64,000 nucleotides of DNA from Rotaria sp. Silwood1 (lineage: Eukaryota; Rotifera; Eurotatoria; Philodinida; Philodinidae), in the NCBI GenBank assembly GCA_905250075.1, contig CAJNOP010000022.1, forward strand, positions 1,141,981-1,205,980, given 5' to 3'. Below, piece after piece: positions 24,599-36,528 of the stretch. Within the stretch, counting starts at the first letter, position 1; each line of letters starts with the position of its first letter. The notes under the pieces were generated by a model, which worked only from the letters and a program-made list of their open reading frames with translations, had not been told where the DNA came from and searched no databases. The position numbers were made by a program, and so were the translations under genes.

Positions 24599-27335
24599 CT
24601 ACGATTTTTTTAGAGATAATAATTTCTCTTTCAGTTCATCAGGTTTAAACACACCATGCTCTGTAATTATACCCGTTATCAAATGAGCAGGTGTTACATC
24701 AAATGCTGGATTCCATACTTGAACACCTAGAATACAAAAAAAAACAGAGATCAAAATTTATTTATCGATATTTTACCTTCTGCAGCAATATTTATCCCTT
24801 TGACAGTTGTCATTTCTCTTGATGGACGTTGCTCAATAATAATTTCATCTCCTGTTGTTTTAGTTAAATCGATTGATGTTGTTGGTGCAGCAATATAAAA
24901 TGGAATATGATGATATTTAGCAAGTACAGCTAACTGATAAGTGCCAATTTTATTAGCTGTATCACCATTTGCTGTTATTCGATCTGCACCAACAACAACA
25001 GCATCAATAGGTTGTTTTTGCATTAATAGACCAGCCATTGAGTCACAAATCATTGTGTGTGGAATACGATCATGTAATAATTCATAAGCAGTTAATCTTG
25101 AACCTTGATTATATGGTCGAGTTTCTGTAAAGTATACTAATTGAAGAGCACCGTTTGCTGCTAATTGTCGAATAACACCAAGAGCTGTACCAAAACCAAC
25201 CGTTGCTAATGAACCAGTATTACAATGAGTTAAAATGTTTAATTTTTTTTTATTAGCGTTATTTTGACGAATAGCTTCGGCACCATAACGACCAATTGAT
25301 CGATTATCAGCAAGATCACGTTTGAGAAATTGCTCCATAAAATCAAGTAATTCATCAATGTATGCTGATAAATTTTCTTGTTTATTACTCAATGGAATTA
25401 AATAATCAATTATCGTTTCAGCAGCATCTGCCATATTGACTGCAGTTGGTCGAGCAGTTAATAAATAATTAAGTTGGTCAGTAACAAATTGTTGAACTGA
25501 TGAAATTGAATCGAATTTCGATCGAGAATGATTTAGTTCAACAGCAAGACTCAATACACCGCATACAGCAATTGCAGGAGCGCCTCGAAAGAAATATTTA
25601 TCTTATTTATCATTATTCAGAAAAAGAAATATGAGATACGGAAGAATTTTGTTTCTGTTACATTTTTGGGATTACAAAACTAAATAAAAAAACCAAGATG
25701 TTTCATATTAATCAACTTTTCTCTCTCGAAGCCTCATTTCTCTTTATTTTAATTGTATCCTTATATTGTGATTAAGATTTTATCAACTAAAAATGATTTG
25801 CGCAAATTTTATTCTTAACATTAAATAAAGAATTAATTGTTAGAACACATTTACGTAGACATGTATGGGTGGTACAAGAATAGATGCTTATAATATAAAT
25901 AAAAACTTGTCAGCGCAGTTCCTTGAATGCTAAAATGTAGAAGTCACATGTCGTTTTTTCAGTCTCTTTATACCAATAAGAAATACCTAAAGCAAAAAGT
26001 CTCTAGCAGATTATAGTTGCTGTCCAAGGTTAATCGATTGCTCAAGAAACAGTCTGTCTTATTTGATAGTTCCGATAGAAATTTTCTTTTACTGGCACTA
26101 TAGTCTTTGGTTGCTTATTGTTCTAACCATTGATATGACCGACAAATAAGCTTGTTGTATATATCTATTATATCTAAAACAGCCCTCAATGTACACATAT
26201 ATATATCGGTATGGCCTCAGGAACACTTATATTAAATAATCCCGAAATCATCATCTTTGATATCTATCATATAACTATTGACTATCTGTACAAAAATCAG
26301 AAACTGAGCTACTTAGAACACTCGAAAATATATTCGAGTCATTTACATTCCAAAGAAGGCTTTGAAATATTCTTGAGCTACCTGAACCTTCTTGTTAATA
26401 CCATTCAGCGTTCTTGTAGCGTTACTGAAAAGGTATAGAAAAGGAGCCTGATTTCTGTTGTCTTCTTCGCTATGAAAGTGTACCCATCAACGATTGACAT
26501 CAGTTTCTACAACCTATTGCGAGAACCTTTATCAGTGGTCTTAAAATTATTAATTTATACTCATACTGTCATGCTTGAACCTAAGTTAATGTAGAAGGAG
26601 GAACTCGCAAATCTCGAATTATCGCTTACATTCACTAGAACCATAACATATATATAAGAAATGGATCCAATACCAATTGTCAACACACCAGACCAGTTCC
26701 ATCTTTGATCTGTCATCAGTTGTAGACTAAACAGTCATTGTATAGAGAAATAGGCTGATCATTGAACCAGAAAAAAACTCATATTCTTAGAACAATACGT
26801 ATTCTATCAAGATCAAACGTACTTATTTAAAAACAATCAATCTCAGAAATGAGTTGCGAAATCGTATGTTTTTTTTTAGATTAAAACGCAAAGAGATCAT
26901 AATAAACAAATTGACAACATGTAAGTCAATATATCATCATGATATACATTAGTCATTTACATGAGTAGTCTACCATAAAATAAAGTTTTAGTATATTGAC
27001 CGGTTACATATCTATTCTCTATTTAATATCAAAACTACGATCCTCAAGTATTTTGTCGTTGATGGAGTAGATAGTGAAAATTAGACATGAGTGGAACATC
27101 TCTATAAAATATCAGTGGATTTCGAGTTACATCAAGACAAAGTACATTTTTAAACTTCTTGTCCTTTATTTGTTTAGTTTATACCTCGAATTGACATTGT
27201 ATGAATAGCTTTCCATGCATCATCAACTGAATGAATAGGAATATAGATTGATTCATCAGGTAATTTTAATTGATCCAAAATTGATAATGAACCACGTTGA
27301 TAACAAATAGCTTTTAATGTTTGATCGTCTTCCAT
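24599..27335 (-). CDS. MRI1: methylthioribose-1-phosphate isomerase (methionine salvage)
   Basis: Three exons on the minus strand (27335-27185, 25583-24777, 24726-24599) give 361 aa. The enzyme converts 5-methylthioribose-1-phosphate to the ribulose form in the cytosolic methionine-salvage pathway. It belongs to the eIF2B-alpha-like family. Family signatures in order are GAPAIA (about 51), RPTAVNM (about 95), [25 protein letters not shown] with the catalytic Cys at about 171, and [17 protein letters not shown]. Then comes [19 protein letters not shown] with the catalytic Asp at about 251, and AFDVTP near the end. Both catalytic residues (Cys168 and Asp248 in human numbering) are kept and the length is normal. 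The first intron (25584-27184, 1.6 kb) is unusually long for this window; I saw no gene inside it. The M6PR gene ends 263 bp upstream on the same strand. Confidence 0.94.
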
Positions 27336-27597
27336 AACTAAAATTTAAAAATATATTTAAATAATTTTGTCAAATTGTTTGATCTATTTTGTGATGAAAT
27401 TCATGGCGTATATATGCATGAGTAAAACCATAAGAATGAAACACAAAAAAAATATAATAATAATACAATAAAATATTTATGAAAGACAAAAAAATTCAAG
27501 TAAAAGTAATAAGAACAGATCATGAGTGTCTTGTTTTTGAACAGTTATTAAGTTCACAATAAGAGATTCTTTAACAGTTTGCTTTTTGAGATTATTA

Positions 27598-30500
27598 TTA
27601 TGGTGCAAGAATGTCATCATCACGCATATCTGGTCCCGATTCATCAAGAAAATATCCAGCACGCGGTGATGTTCTTTCACAACGACAACAAAATTCACAT
27701 CCATCAGCAGCTAAATTACCCAATTTACGCCACATTTCTAAGTTTGGAATATGATCAATACCACGAGCACCATGTTTTACATGCATAAAAACAGCTCCAA
27801 CAAATAAATAGGCAGCTGTTACACTGAAAAAACTAAACAAACAAAAAAAAGCATGTAACTCATTACAAGAAATCTTTGTTAAAAACTAAACGCATTCATT
27901 TACATAATAAGAAAGATGGCACTACCACTTAATTTGTTATTTTTTTCTACAGGTGGACACATTTCTGGAACTCGTAATTGAAACATATAATTACAATGAT
28001 GATCAGTACTTGTATGCTCTTGAAGTATGGTGAGATTAGCCTAGAGAAACAAATAATGCAAGAAAAATACAGACAATTTATTTAAAATAAATTTCAAAAT
28101 TTAGAAAGATTCAAACTTTACGAAGTTCTTCTTTTAAATTAACATAACCAACACTTTGATTTATATCAGAATTTTTAAAAACCGTTATAGATTTTATCAT
28201 TAAATCAGACACATTCGTTCTCTGAATAAAATACCTTTAGGACAAGTATATTACGCATTTTCCGAATATTGGCTTAACGAAGTGACGCTTGTAAGTGTCA
28301 TTTTTAGTAGAATGCTGTGGTTTCGAATTTTGACTTGAAACATTTTGCATATAGACAGACCTTAAGGCCACCCCCCCCCTCAAAAATCGATCTCAGCCCA
28401 GGTATGTTCAAATGGGCTGAAATTTGGAGCATATGTTGGGGCTGATGTGAGGAGGCTGTGATAAAATTTTCAGCTCGATACCCTGATGTTTGACTGAGAT
28501 ATTCACCAAACAAGGGTCAAAAATAGGTCATTTTGGTACAAGGATTTCTCAGCCCGGACCCGTCTAACCTATTTAAATTTTTTTTTTGTTAGAAAGAGCA
28601 TATCAGGATGCAGAGCACTACAGAGTCCTTTTTTTGAGATTCTTAATTTTTTAGCGGAGAAAGGAGATCACAAGTCCAATGACTCAAAAAACGCCCCAAA
28701 AATGGGTGTCCAGTCACATAAGTGTCTTTATATATAATAAAAAACAAAGCTTAATTAAAAAAAGGACTCTGTAGTGACCTGCATCTCGACGCGCTCTTTC
28801 AAACAAAAAAAAAATTTAAATATGTTGGACGGACCCGGACTAAGAAATCCTTGTACCAAAATCCAAAAATCATAAATCGAGAAAAAACGAAAAACATTTC
28901 TGGATATTTCAAAAAACCGCTGGTTTTTCAAAAACTGGTTCTCTGAAATTCTGGAATATTTCGGGAAAAAATGGAGGTTTTAGGAAAAATTTTTATTGAT
29001 TTTGAAAGAGCAGACGACGGGCTATTTTCCTATGTATTTATCTCAATTTTGACAGTTCTCACGAAAATTGACTTTTTTTGAGGGGGGGGGTGGCCTTAAC
29101 GAGATTCGTTTATTGTCTAAATTTCAGATTTTTCAATAGTAATTATTCTGAAATATAAATATCGAAATTTACCGTTGTATGAGAGCGGCGTGAAAATATG
29201 CTTCTAACATAGTCGTATCTTAGGATAGAAGCAATCAAAATATCTGCAACTTTTACAATAAATTATTTTCATCAAAGTATGTCTCTATGCATAGTTTCAA
29301 GTCGAAATTAGAAAATCAGTTTTTTTCTAGTGTTTCTGAGGGAACCATGGCGTTCTACTACAAAATACGGTAAAGATTCAGTTTCTCAGTCATTATATGT
29401 TATAAGCCCGAAATATTCTCATTGTGTTCATAATTCGTCAATAGAATCTATGTGATGCACATAGCCCTGACACAAAAGCGATTTAACATCAAGAAACATT
29501 CTCTCGTTAGAAATTTTATCTCAATTTTTGTTCCAGACTAGTGAGAGAATCTTTTTAAAGGCTCAAAAAATTATATCGCATGATAAACCAATAGACTTTT
29601 GCTAACCCCTATAAGTTATTCTTCGAAGATATCAAATAATATTCGAACCGGTGGTGTTGTCAAGCAGATAATTCTTTACAGAATGTAGATTTGAACTCAG
29701 TTGTTGCTTTTATCTAAGTAAAACTATAGACATTCTGTTCGGTCAAAAAGTCGATTTAAAAGAAACGAAAAGTAAAACGACCTGTAGAAAAACAAAAAAC
29801 AATTCCAATAGTAAATTTTGTAGGGTATCTTTCGCTCTATACACTGACATAATAGTAAAGATGTCGAGATTTAGGTTTGCAGAAATTTAGGCCTGAACTT
29901 AAATTGACCTCCTTGAGTTCTATTAAAAGCCTTATTTCTTTAATGAATTACTATGTTTCGTTGTTTTAAGCAGAGCACTATAAATATAGTGTGGTCTAGA
30001 TTTATACTGCTTAGTACTACGGGATATACCAACTAATTAAAAAAAAACAAGGCTTCTTATAGGGTTAATGAGGTCAATTCAAGATCAGGCAGAAATTTTC
30101 GCCTTCCAACATTTACATTAGAATTTCAACAACGAAAGTGCAAAAGCGTACGGAAAAATATTCTGTTCAAACTAATTTTCTTGACTTTTCAAAAGATCAT
30201 TTCATTTGTCTGAAGAACATTTCTAAGTCTATATTCGAAACAAGCACAAAGTTATAGTCATCACTCATAGTTTTTTACTCCTCGGAAACATTTTCAATGA
30301 TAATCAAAAGTACAGAAACATTTTGTTTGAAAGAACTTCAGCTCATCCGTTACCTTTTATACAAAATATGTTTTTTTTTCTTTTCTCTAAATTCAACAAT
30401 GAAAAAAAAATGGAATTTAGATTTCTGTGACGAAGTTTTCTTTCGTTTATTTGTTGTTGGTGTTTTTCTAACCTTATTTTGTCCACAAACGAACATAATT

Positions 30501-30974
30501 GAAGCTGAACGCATTGAATTATTACAAGCATCTTCGTATGGATCACCATCTTTATAAGTTAAAAGTATCCAATCATCTAAAATAAAATTGTATTATTTGT
30601 TTTAAGCTTATATACTAATTGAGAAAAATTTAGATGAACCTCCTCGAACAAGATTGACTTGATCTAATTTTCCGAGAACATGTGAAGAACTATTTTCTTT
30701 TTGAATAATAGCTGTGTCATCAGCTGAATTATTAGGCGATGAACATATTCCAATAAAATATGTTAATCCTTTGTTCGACACTGTGAAACTAAATAAAGAA
30801 AATTGAATAATAAATAATAACAGATAAGGATAATATTTACTTTTTTCCAAAGATTTCCCATTTTTGCATTTTCTCATAAATGTCTCTAGTATGTTCGTCT
30901 TTATAAAATTTACATTCTCCATAGACTAATGAACAATAAACAATGAAGAAGAAAATTCTACGTATATCAGCCAT
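27598..30974 (-). CDS. M6PR: cation-dependent mannose-6-phosphate receptor
   Basis: Five exons on the minus strand (30974-30841, 30788-30640, 30576-30473, 28040-27904, 27832-27598) give 252 aa in one frame. The receptor carries mannose-6-phosphate-tagged hydrolases from the trans-Golgi to endosomes. An N-terminal signal peptide (IFFFIVYCSLVYG) leads into the lectin domain. Sugar-contacting residues of the human protein have counterparts: Arg at about 117 (MRSASIMFVC), Glu at about 137 and Tyr at about 147, spaced exactly ten apart as in human E133/Y143. A single helix (about 172-196) is followed by the cytosolic block WRKLGNLAADGCEFCCR, which matches vertebrate M6PR well. The tail ends DDDILAP, an acidic-cluster/leucine-type sorting signal. 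Intron 3 (28041-30472) is 2.4 kb long and hosts a fold-back element. The product is a little shorter than human M6PR (277 aa). Confidence 0.9.
28366..29095. mobile_element. 730-bp fold-back element with TTAA flanks
   Basis: The ends are perfect mirror images for about 20 bp: GGCCACCCCCCCCC TCAAAAA on the left and its complement on the right. They are flanked by TTAA at 28362-28365 and 29096-29099. Inner blocks also mirror: GGTACAAGGATTTCTCAGCCC (near 28535) against the complement near 28850, and CTACAGAGTCC (near 28620) against GGACTCTGTAG (near 28766). TTAA duplications are the hallmark of piggyBac-type insertion, though the GGCCAC end is not the usual CCY start. No transposase frame is present. 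It lies in an intron of the M6PR gene. Confidence 0.8.
29250..29350 (+). repeat. dispersed repeat related to the element arm at 51.5 kb
   Basis: The block ATAGTTTCAAGT...AAATCAGTTTTTTTCTAGTGTTTCTGAG... resembles 51500-51575 (ATGTTTCAAGT...AAATCAGTTTTTCTGGTGTTTCTGAG). The similarity is imperfect but collinear for roughly 60 bp. It looks like one arm of an older copy of the terminal-repeat element described at 51223-51626. Confidence 0.5.
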
Positions 30975-31739
30975 CTAGAAAATAATGTTTTATCAGCCAT
31001 TTTGTTTTATGATTTTTTTATCAAATTTTCGTAAGTATTCTATGCTTGATCGAGCAGATAGCAAAGAAACAACATGGTTTTTTTAACATCAATTTCTTTC
31101 GTTCTGTGTTTCTTTCTTCTTTTTTTTTCGCTTTTTGGTTTTATAATTTTGATTGCTTTTTCTTCTTGCTTGAGTCAATCGTATACAAAAGGGACACGAG
31201 AAAAAAAAGAGTAGAGGTGTGCCACTCGTGATAGTTTCAAAGGTAACGATACTAACCACTATCATCAAGCCGATGTACGCAAGGTTAGTTAAAATTATTC
31301 ATTTCATTTGTTTTATACAATAAAAATGAGCATGTGATGTACTATATTTTCTTTATCTTCTAATATATACATATTTTTATATGTTACAATTATCTTACTG
31401 ATGTTTATCATAATAAGGCATGCGTCTTTTCTCTTTCTCTCTTTTTCTCTTTCGTCAATCCTATTTGAATGAATATTTTAAAACGAAAAATATTTACAAA
31501 AAAAAAGAACAGGATGAGACACAGAAGAACCAAGAAAATATACAGAATCATTATCTGTCTGTATCAAGTAAGTTGTCTGGTTTCGAATATCTTTACCAAA
31601 GACAAAAAAATGCATGTTTATCAGCCCTTTTTATTTTCTTGTACTCAAGGTCATAAAAAAAAAATAAAAGAAATAAATCTTTTAATCTTAACGATGAAAA
31701 ATCTTGGATAGTCAAAAACTTGTTTCTTTTAGTTAAACA
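30975..31739. other. divergent intergenic region
   Basis: This 765-bp stretch separates the start of M6PR (-) from the small gene at 31740 (+) and probably contains both promoters. A tttcttttag acceptor-like site ends a few bases before 31740, so the downstream gene may have a spliced 5' leader. No coding signal of its own. Confidence 0.45.
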
Positions 31740-32177
31740 ATGTCAACTTCAAGTCCATGTTTGAATTCTCAACATTTATCAGTAAAAACTCAATTAGGCG
31801 AAACAATTCGACAACGGGTTGATGATAGACATTGGCAATTATTTGAAACACGTTTAAAAAATTCATTAACAAAAAATCATAAAGAAAATTATACGAAATC
31901 AAATGATTATGGTTTGGTAAATTGTTATAAAAAACTTGACCAATTACAATTACCTATTGAACCTAATCAACGATGGCAAACATTTTGTTCACAATTAACA
32001 AATAAATCGAATGAAACTGATCGTGTTATGTCTATATTTCATAATGTTTGGATTAATGATTGGAATGGAACGCAAAAATCTAACTTGATTACAAATGAAA
32101 ATACATTTCTAAAACATTTAACACTAAATGAACACGATAAAAAAGTAATTTCTTCAATTCTTCATAAAGCAATTTGA
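31740..32177 (+). CDS. uncharacterised 145-aa protein
   Basis: A single frame of 145 codons, with codon use like that of the neighbouring real genes. The protein is hydrophilic, without signal peptide or membrane helix, and predicted mainly helical. Distinct patches include QLGETIRQRVDDRHWQLFE, LDQLQLPIEPNQRWQTFC and IFHNVWINDWNG. The Trp spacing looks like a conserved helical protein rather than random sequence. I do not recognise the family. The ATG follows a splice-acceptor-like site, which supports this start. Confidence 0.6.
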   Translation: MSTSSPCLNSQHLSVKTQLGETIRQRVDDRHWQLFETRLKNSLTKNHKENYTKSNDYGLVNCYKKLDQLQLPIEPNQRWQTFCSQLTNKSNETDRVMSIFHNVWINDWNGTQKSNLITNENTFLKHLTLNEHDKKVISSILHKAI

Positions 32178-35100
32178 TCAAATATTATTAAATTTTAATC
32201 AAGAAAAGAAAAAGATTAAAAAACTTTTTCTTTTCTTTTGAATTTTTTAAGTCAATGACGTGTAGTTTGTTTCTTTTTTACTAGAATTTTTATCATATCT
32301 TATCTGATAGTGAGTTTCTTTTTTTTTAATAAAAAAAAAAACGATGATAGTGAATATACTTAAAAGGAAAAAATCTGATTCAATGTATTCTTCTCTGTTC
32401 ATCAAATTCTTATGAAATACATTTGTAACTATTATAAACAATCAAAAAATCATTCTCAATTAATTTAGATGTTCGTAAAGAATAGCTAAAAGAAATGTCT
32501 TACCCAATTATCATCATTGATTCTCAAATCACTCACTTTGGGAGCAAAAAAATAATGAAACTAATAATGAAAAATATAAAAGATCCATAAAGGTGTATTT
32601 GGTAAATTGTTGTCGATCAAAATTCTACTCGAATCCAAAATTTTTCGAGAGAGGTCGTTCCTATCAACATATATGTTTTAAAAAAAAACGACAGCATTAC
32701 GAGCAAGCAACAGTCACAAAGGTATACCAATCATATGAAACAAAGTCTATTTAGTTAAAAAATGAATAGAATTTCATGTGAAAATCTCCTCCTCCACCAA
32801 AAAAACAATTGATTTTTCTAAAAACGACAGTTGTGTATGATAAATATATAGGCATAATTTCTAAGATACGTAGTTTTGAAAATTCATAAAAATGATTTCC
32901 GATTGGGAAAGATTTCTTTAAAACTTATGACGGGTTTCTGAAACACTCCAGGGTAAACACTGCTATCAAAGTTCATAGCAAAATTATAATCGTCATGACA
33001 AATATCGTCTATTATCATACCCCATGTATACCCAGAAGAATACTTGATAAGAATCTAGAGAACTTTAAATGCGTTAGTAATATCCTAGGTCGATCATATT
33101 GACAGGTTGAAACGTCACTTGAAACCATATGATATCTTCTATGGATATCTCTGGAAACTCAATGAAGTACCATCCCAAGTGATATTGAAAATATTGTTCA
33201 AATACACGACCGCACATACATCCTATATCTCCGACATTTTCTATGTTGCTATTTGAGTGAATTTTCCCGAAAATCCTGAAAAAACTTCTCATCTTTTAAA
33301 CTACCTGAAACGGTGTGATTAATGTACTAAACGATAAAAAAATAACCGTCCTTATTCATTACACTGTAAACAGTAGTGTTTAGGATCGCTTCAGTCGAAA
33401 ACGAATGCACAGTAATAGAACCGTATTTTCATTACTCGAGTTGAGCCCTAACTAGTATCCTGCTTATACTTTCTATTATTATACGAACCATTTGATTACA
33501 TAAATACCATTCCTGCATAACAGATTTATCATCACAAGTTACATCAAAAATAGATGTATAAAAACGAGACGCACACAGACTCAATAATCATGCCTTTTAT
33601 GCGTGAAAATACCATCAAAAATTGCTTTACATAAAGTAGTGTACTACTAAGAAAAAACTATAATTTCAAGGATCTTTCTTTTAACAAGTAACTCATTACG
33701 TTCGTTTGTCGCCATTTTTAAACAGTTACCAACTATTATTTTGATATATGGTGAGCAACAGTACTGGAACTTGGAACCACTTTCTACTAGACCTCTAGAA
33801 TACAAAAGAATTGATTCTATTATCTATGGAACTTACCTATGTAAAGAATACTGAACGCAGAATATGCGAAGATGTGTATATATATACTCAATAATTCAAT
33901 ATTACTATTATGTCAATCATCATGATGTGGCAAAATATAGAAACGTTCTTATAGAGCGCACGCCATATCGTCGAATAGATCTGAACAAAATCTATTCATC
34001 AATGTTTTAACTAACTCAAAAAAGTTTACTAGGGTCTGGGATCAACAAAAAGAAAGAGTATATCACAGTTCTATCTCAACACAGCACTTCCATGCAATAT
34101 TAGAAACCGATACAATTAGAAATAGTACATAAGATTATTCAGATTTACCCACTAAACATTATTATAAAATATGCAATAATGTTTATGAGATACTTTACCG
34201 ATTCCATGTAAAACGGGGTAAAACCAATGATCGGAATATGATTGTTTCCGCTGGAACGTAAACGATCATTGAAACGGAAACCGTTTTTAGGTCGTTTGCG
34301 ACCTTTTCATATAACTTGAGATAATCATATATGGTGTTCATGTTAGAAAGCTCTTCATGTAAATATACAAAAACAAGTTCGTATGTTTTTCTTGAAATTG
34401 GTTTTTGTGTAAATTGTCGAACTCTGAACATAATGGTTTTTTTGATCATGTTTGTTCTAGTGAACTGTATTGTCTTTTTTATTCGATAGATAAAGGCATT
34501 CTCTTTCGAATGAGAGAAATAAATTTTATATTTGATCTTCAATATCAAAGCAATCTTGAATTTCTTAGAAAATATTCTCTAAAGTTTTTGAAGTTTTTAG
34601 GATTTTGAGGACAAATCTTCTGAAAGATCAGATGTGAAGTTGTGAAATGTTTTTCAATTGGTATACTTTTGGAAAAGAGAGGTAGCGCATTAATATTGTG
34701 TACTAAACAACCTTCATCTTTTTATTCATTCTTTTCTCGAACAGTACTTATTAAAAAAAAAAAATTTGATAGCATACGTAATGAACGGAAAGCAATTTTA
34801 TTTGAAGAATCAAACAAATTGTCAGGAACGGATATGAAAGGCATTCTCAAATCAATTGTGACGAAAGTCAAAATAGAATCATTGAGAGTTATTTTTATAC
34901 AATATTTTTTATCGTGTGGGTGTCTAATGAAATATTTATTCGGTACTATTAACATTCAAGTTAAGTAGAAATGATCGTAGCTAAGATGGTCTTTTTCTTT
35001 GTACTTTCAAAATTACTGAACTAGACTTGTTTGATATTGTTATTTAAATAACTCTGTTAGATTGAAAATAACGTTTATTAAATACCATCTAAAAGAAGTT

Positions 35101-36195
35101 CAAAATATACTACAATGAACCTTTCAATATTATTGATTCGCAAATAAAAACAAAATGTAAATTTTGCCGACAAAATCAATTGTAACTTCCATTAGAAATG
35201 ATATGTCTGGGTATAAGACATGTTTTTATTTTGATTGAATCAAATTATATTAATCTTATTTAGCAAGAAAAACAACTTTTAGCAAAGTACTAAACGTCAT
35301 CCGATTGTACTTGACTATTCATATATTTAAAAGCATCATAAAGTTTTCAAGAGTATATTGAAAATCTTTAGTAAAAATTCATCATCTTTATCAATCTTTC
35401 TTTTATTTACACTCTTTTTCTCTATTGATATTTTCTGTTAATTTACCATGCTTATGTACACATATTTGTTTACTATTATTAAGTGCCTTTACTTTAGGCA
35501 AAGATCATCAGAAGCAGAAAGAATAGATATTTTTGCTTCTAAAGAGAAAGCTTAATCCGTTAATTAGAAAAAAGGACATTTTGTATATACGAAACAGACG
35601 AGCAAGATTAAAGAATCAACATCAATTGAAAGGAAAACGAAATATTATTTGAACATTTAATAACTTAAAAGCTCTTCTGATTTTGGCATTCTAATAAAAT
35701 ATGAGTATTCATAGATGTATAACAATATGATCAAGATCACGCAAATGTAACAACAAGTCTTTTGTTGTTTCAGTCAATTCTCACGCAATTCTATTGAATC
35801 AACATCCATTAGTTATAGCTACCAGCGACATAAATGTTAAGAAAAACATTCAGACAATAGAAAATGTCTGTTTCTAAATTGAGGCAGATTTCTTTTTCTA
35901 GAACGGTTCATGTCAACTAATAAAATAGATGTATAAATAAGGAAAAACTTTTATCAAATATCCTTTGCATCTTGTTCAGATCTATGATCAGACAGTCAAA
36001 TTTGATTAAGTTCATACATAGATAAATATTTTTTTCCTATAGAAAAAAAAAATGCTTTTTTTAATTACAATAATGAAGTTAAAATGCAAAAGAGTTTTGT
36101 TTTTGTCGAATCTAAATATATATGAATTTGATTATTGAATATTCTCTTCGAAAGTTCGAAATTCTAAGTACACATAATTGAACGATATTAAATTA
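32178..36195. other. 4-kb intergenic region, no gene seen
   Basis: Several short frames exist on both strands (for example 34195-34548 minus and 34642-34968 plus), but they overlap one another antisense, are Phe/Ile/Lys-rich and match no family. A short imperfect mirrored patch with AACGATCATT lies near 34220-34290. Nothing else is supportable. Confidence 0.45.
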
Positions 36196-36528
36196 TCACG
36201 GATCATTATTTGAATATTTTGAACTGTCATGTTCAGATTCAGACGTTATTCCTCGTTGATGTGTTGAAGATACAGAAACACCATAAAATCGTCGAACATA
36301 AATAATTGTACATAATGTAATTAATAAAAGAAAACCAAGACAAATACCAGCTCCTAAATAATAATAAATACGTGGTTCATCTATACCTTTAGATGTTATT
36401 GCAAAATAAAGTAAAACAGCTGTAAGAATAAGCAATATAAATGCAAAGAAAAGACATGCATGAATGCATCGTTCTTGATCGGTCAAATTTGATTGACTTA
36501 GTGTATCGCGGCGTCGAAAGAAAAGCAT
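36196..36528 (-). CDS. small two-pass membrane protein, unknown
   Basis: From the ATG at 36528 a 110-codon frame encodes a short basic N-terminus (FFRRRDTLSQSN) and a first helix (about residues 26-47, ACLFFAFILLILTAVLLYF). A short loop follows with IDEPRIYYYLG, then a second helix (about 58-80) and a hydrophilic Ser-rich tail. Codon use is gene-like. An acceptor-like site (ttttccttag) lies just upstream of the start, so a non-coding 5' exon may exist. The shape recalls small TMEM-type proteins, but I cannot name a family. Confidence 0.6.
   Translation of the reverse strand: MLFFRRRDTLSQSNLTDQERCIHACLFFAFILLILTAVLLYFAITSKGIDEPRIYYYLGAGICLGFLLLITLCTIIYVRRFYGVSVSSTHQRGITSESEHDSSKYSNNDP

Noticed and set aside
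28100..28180. Minus-strand peptide GYVNLKEELRK as an extra M6PR exon
   Set aside because: Joining the exon at 30473 directly to 28040 keeps frame and restores the Glu-Tyr spacing of the family; the stretch has no good donor and is not needed.
30297..30557. Plus-strand frame overlapping M6PR exon 3
   Set aside because: Opposite-strand exon has family match and splice sites; this frame has low-complexity composition only.
34195..34968. Opposing frames of 70-117 codons on both strands
   Set aside because: They overlap antisense, are Phe/Ile/Lys-rich, and lack any motif or splice support.
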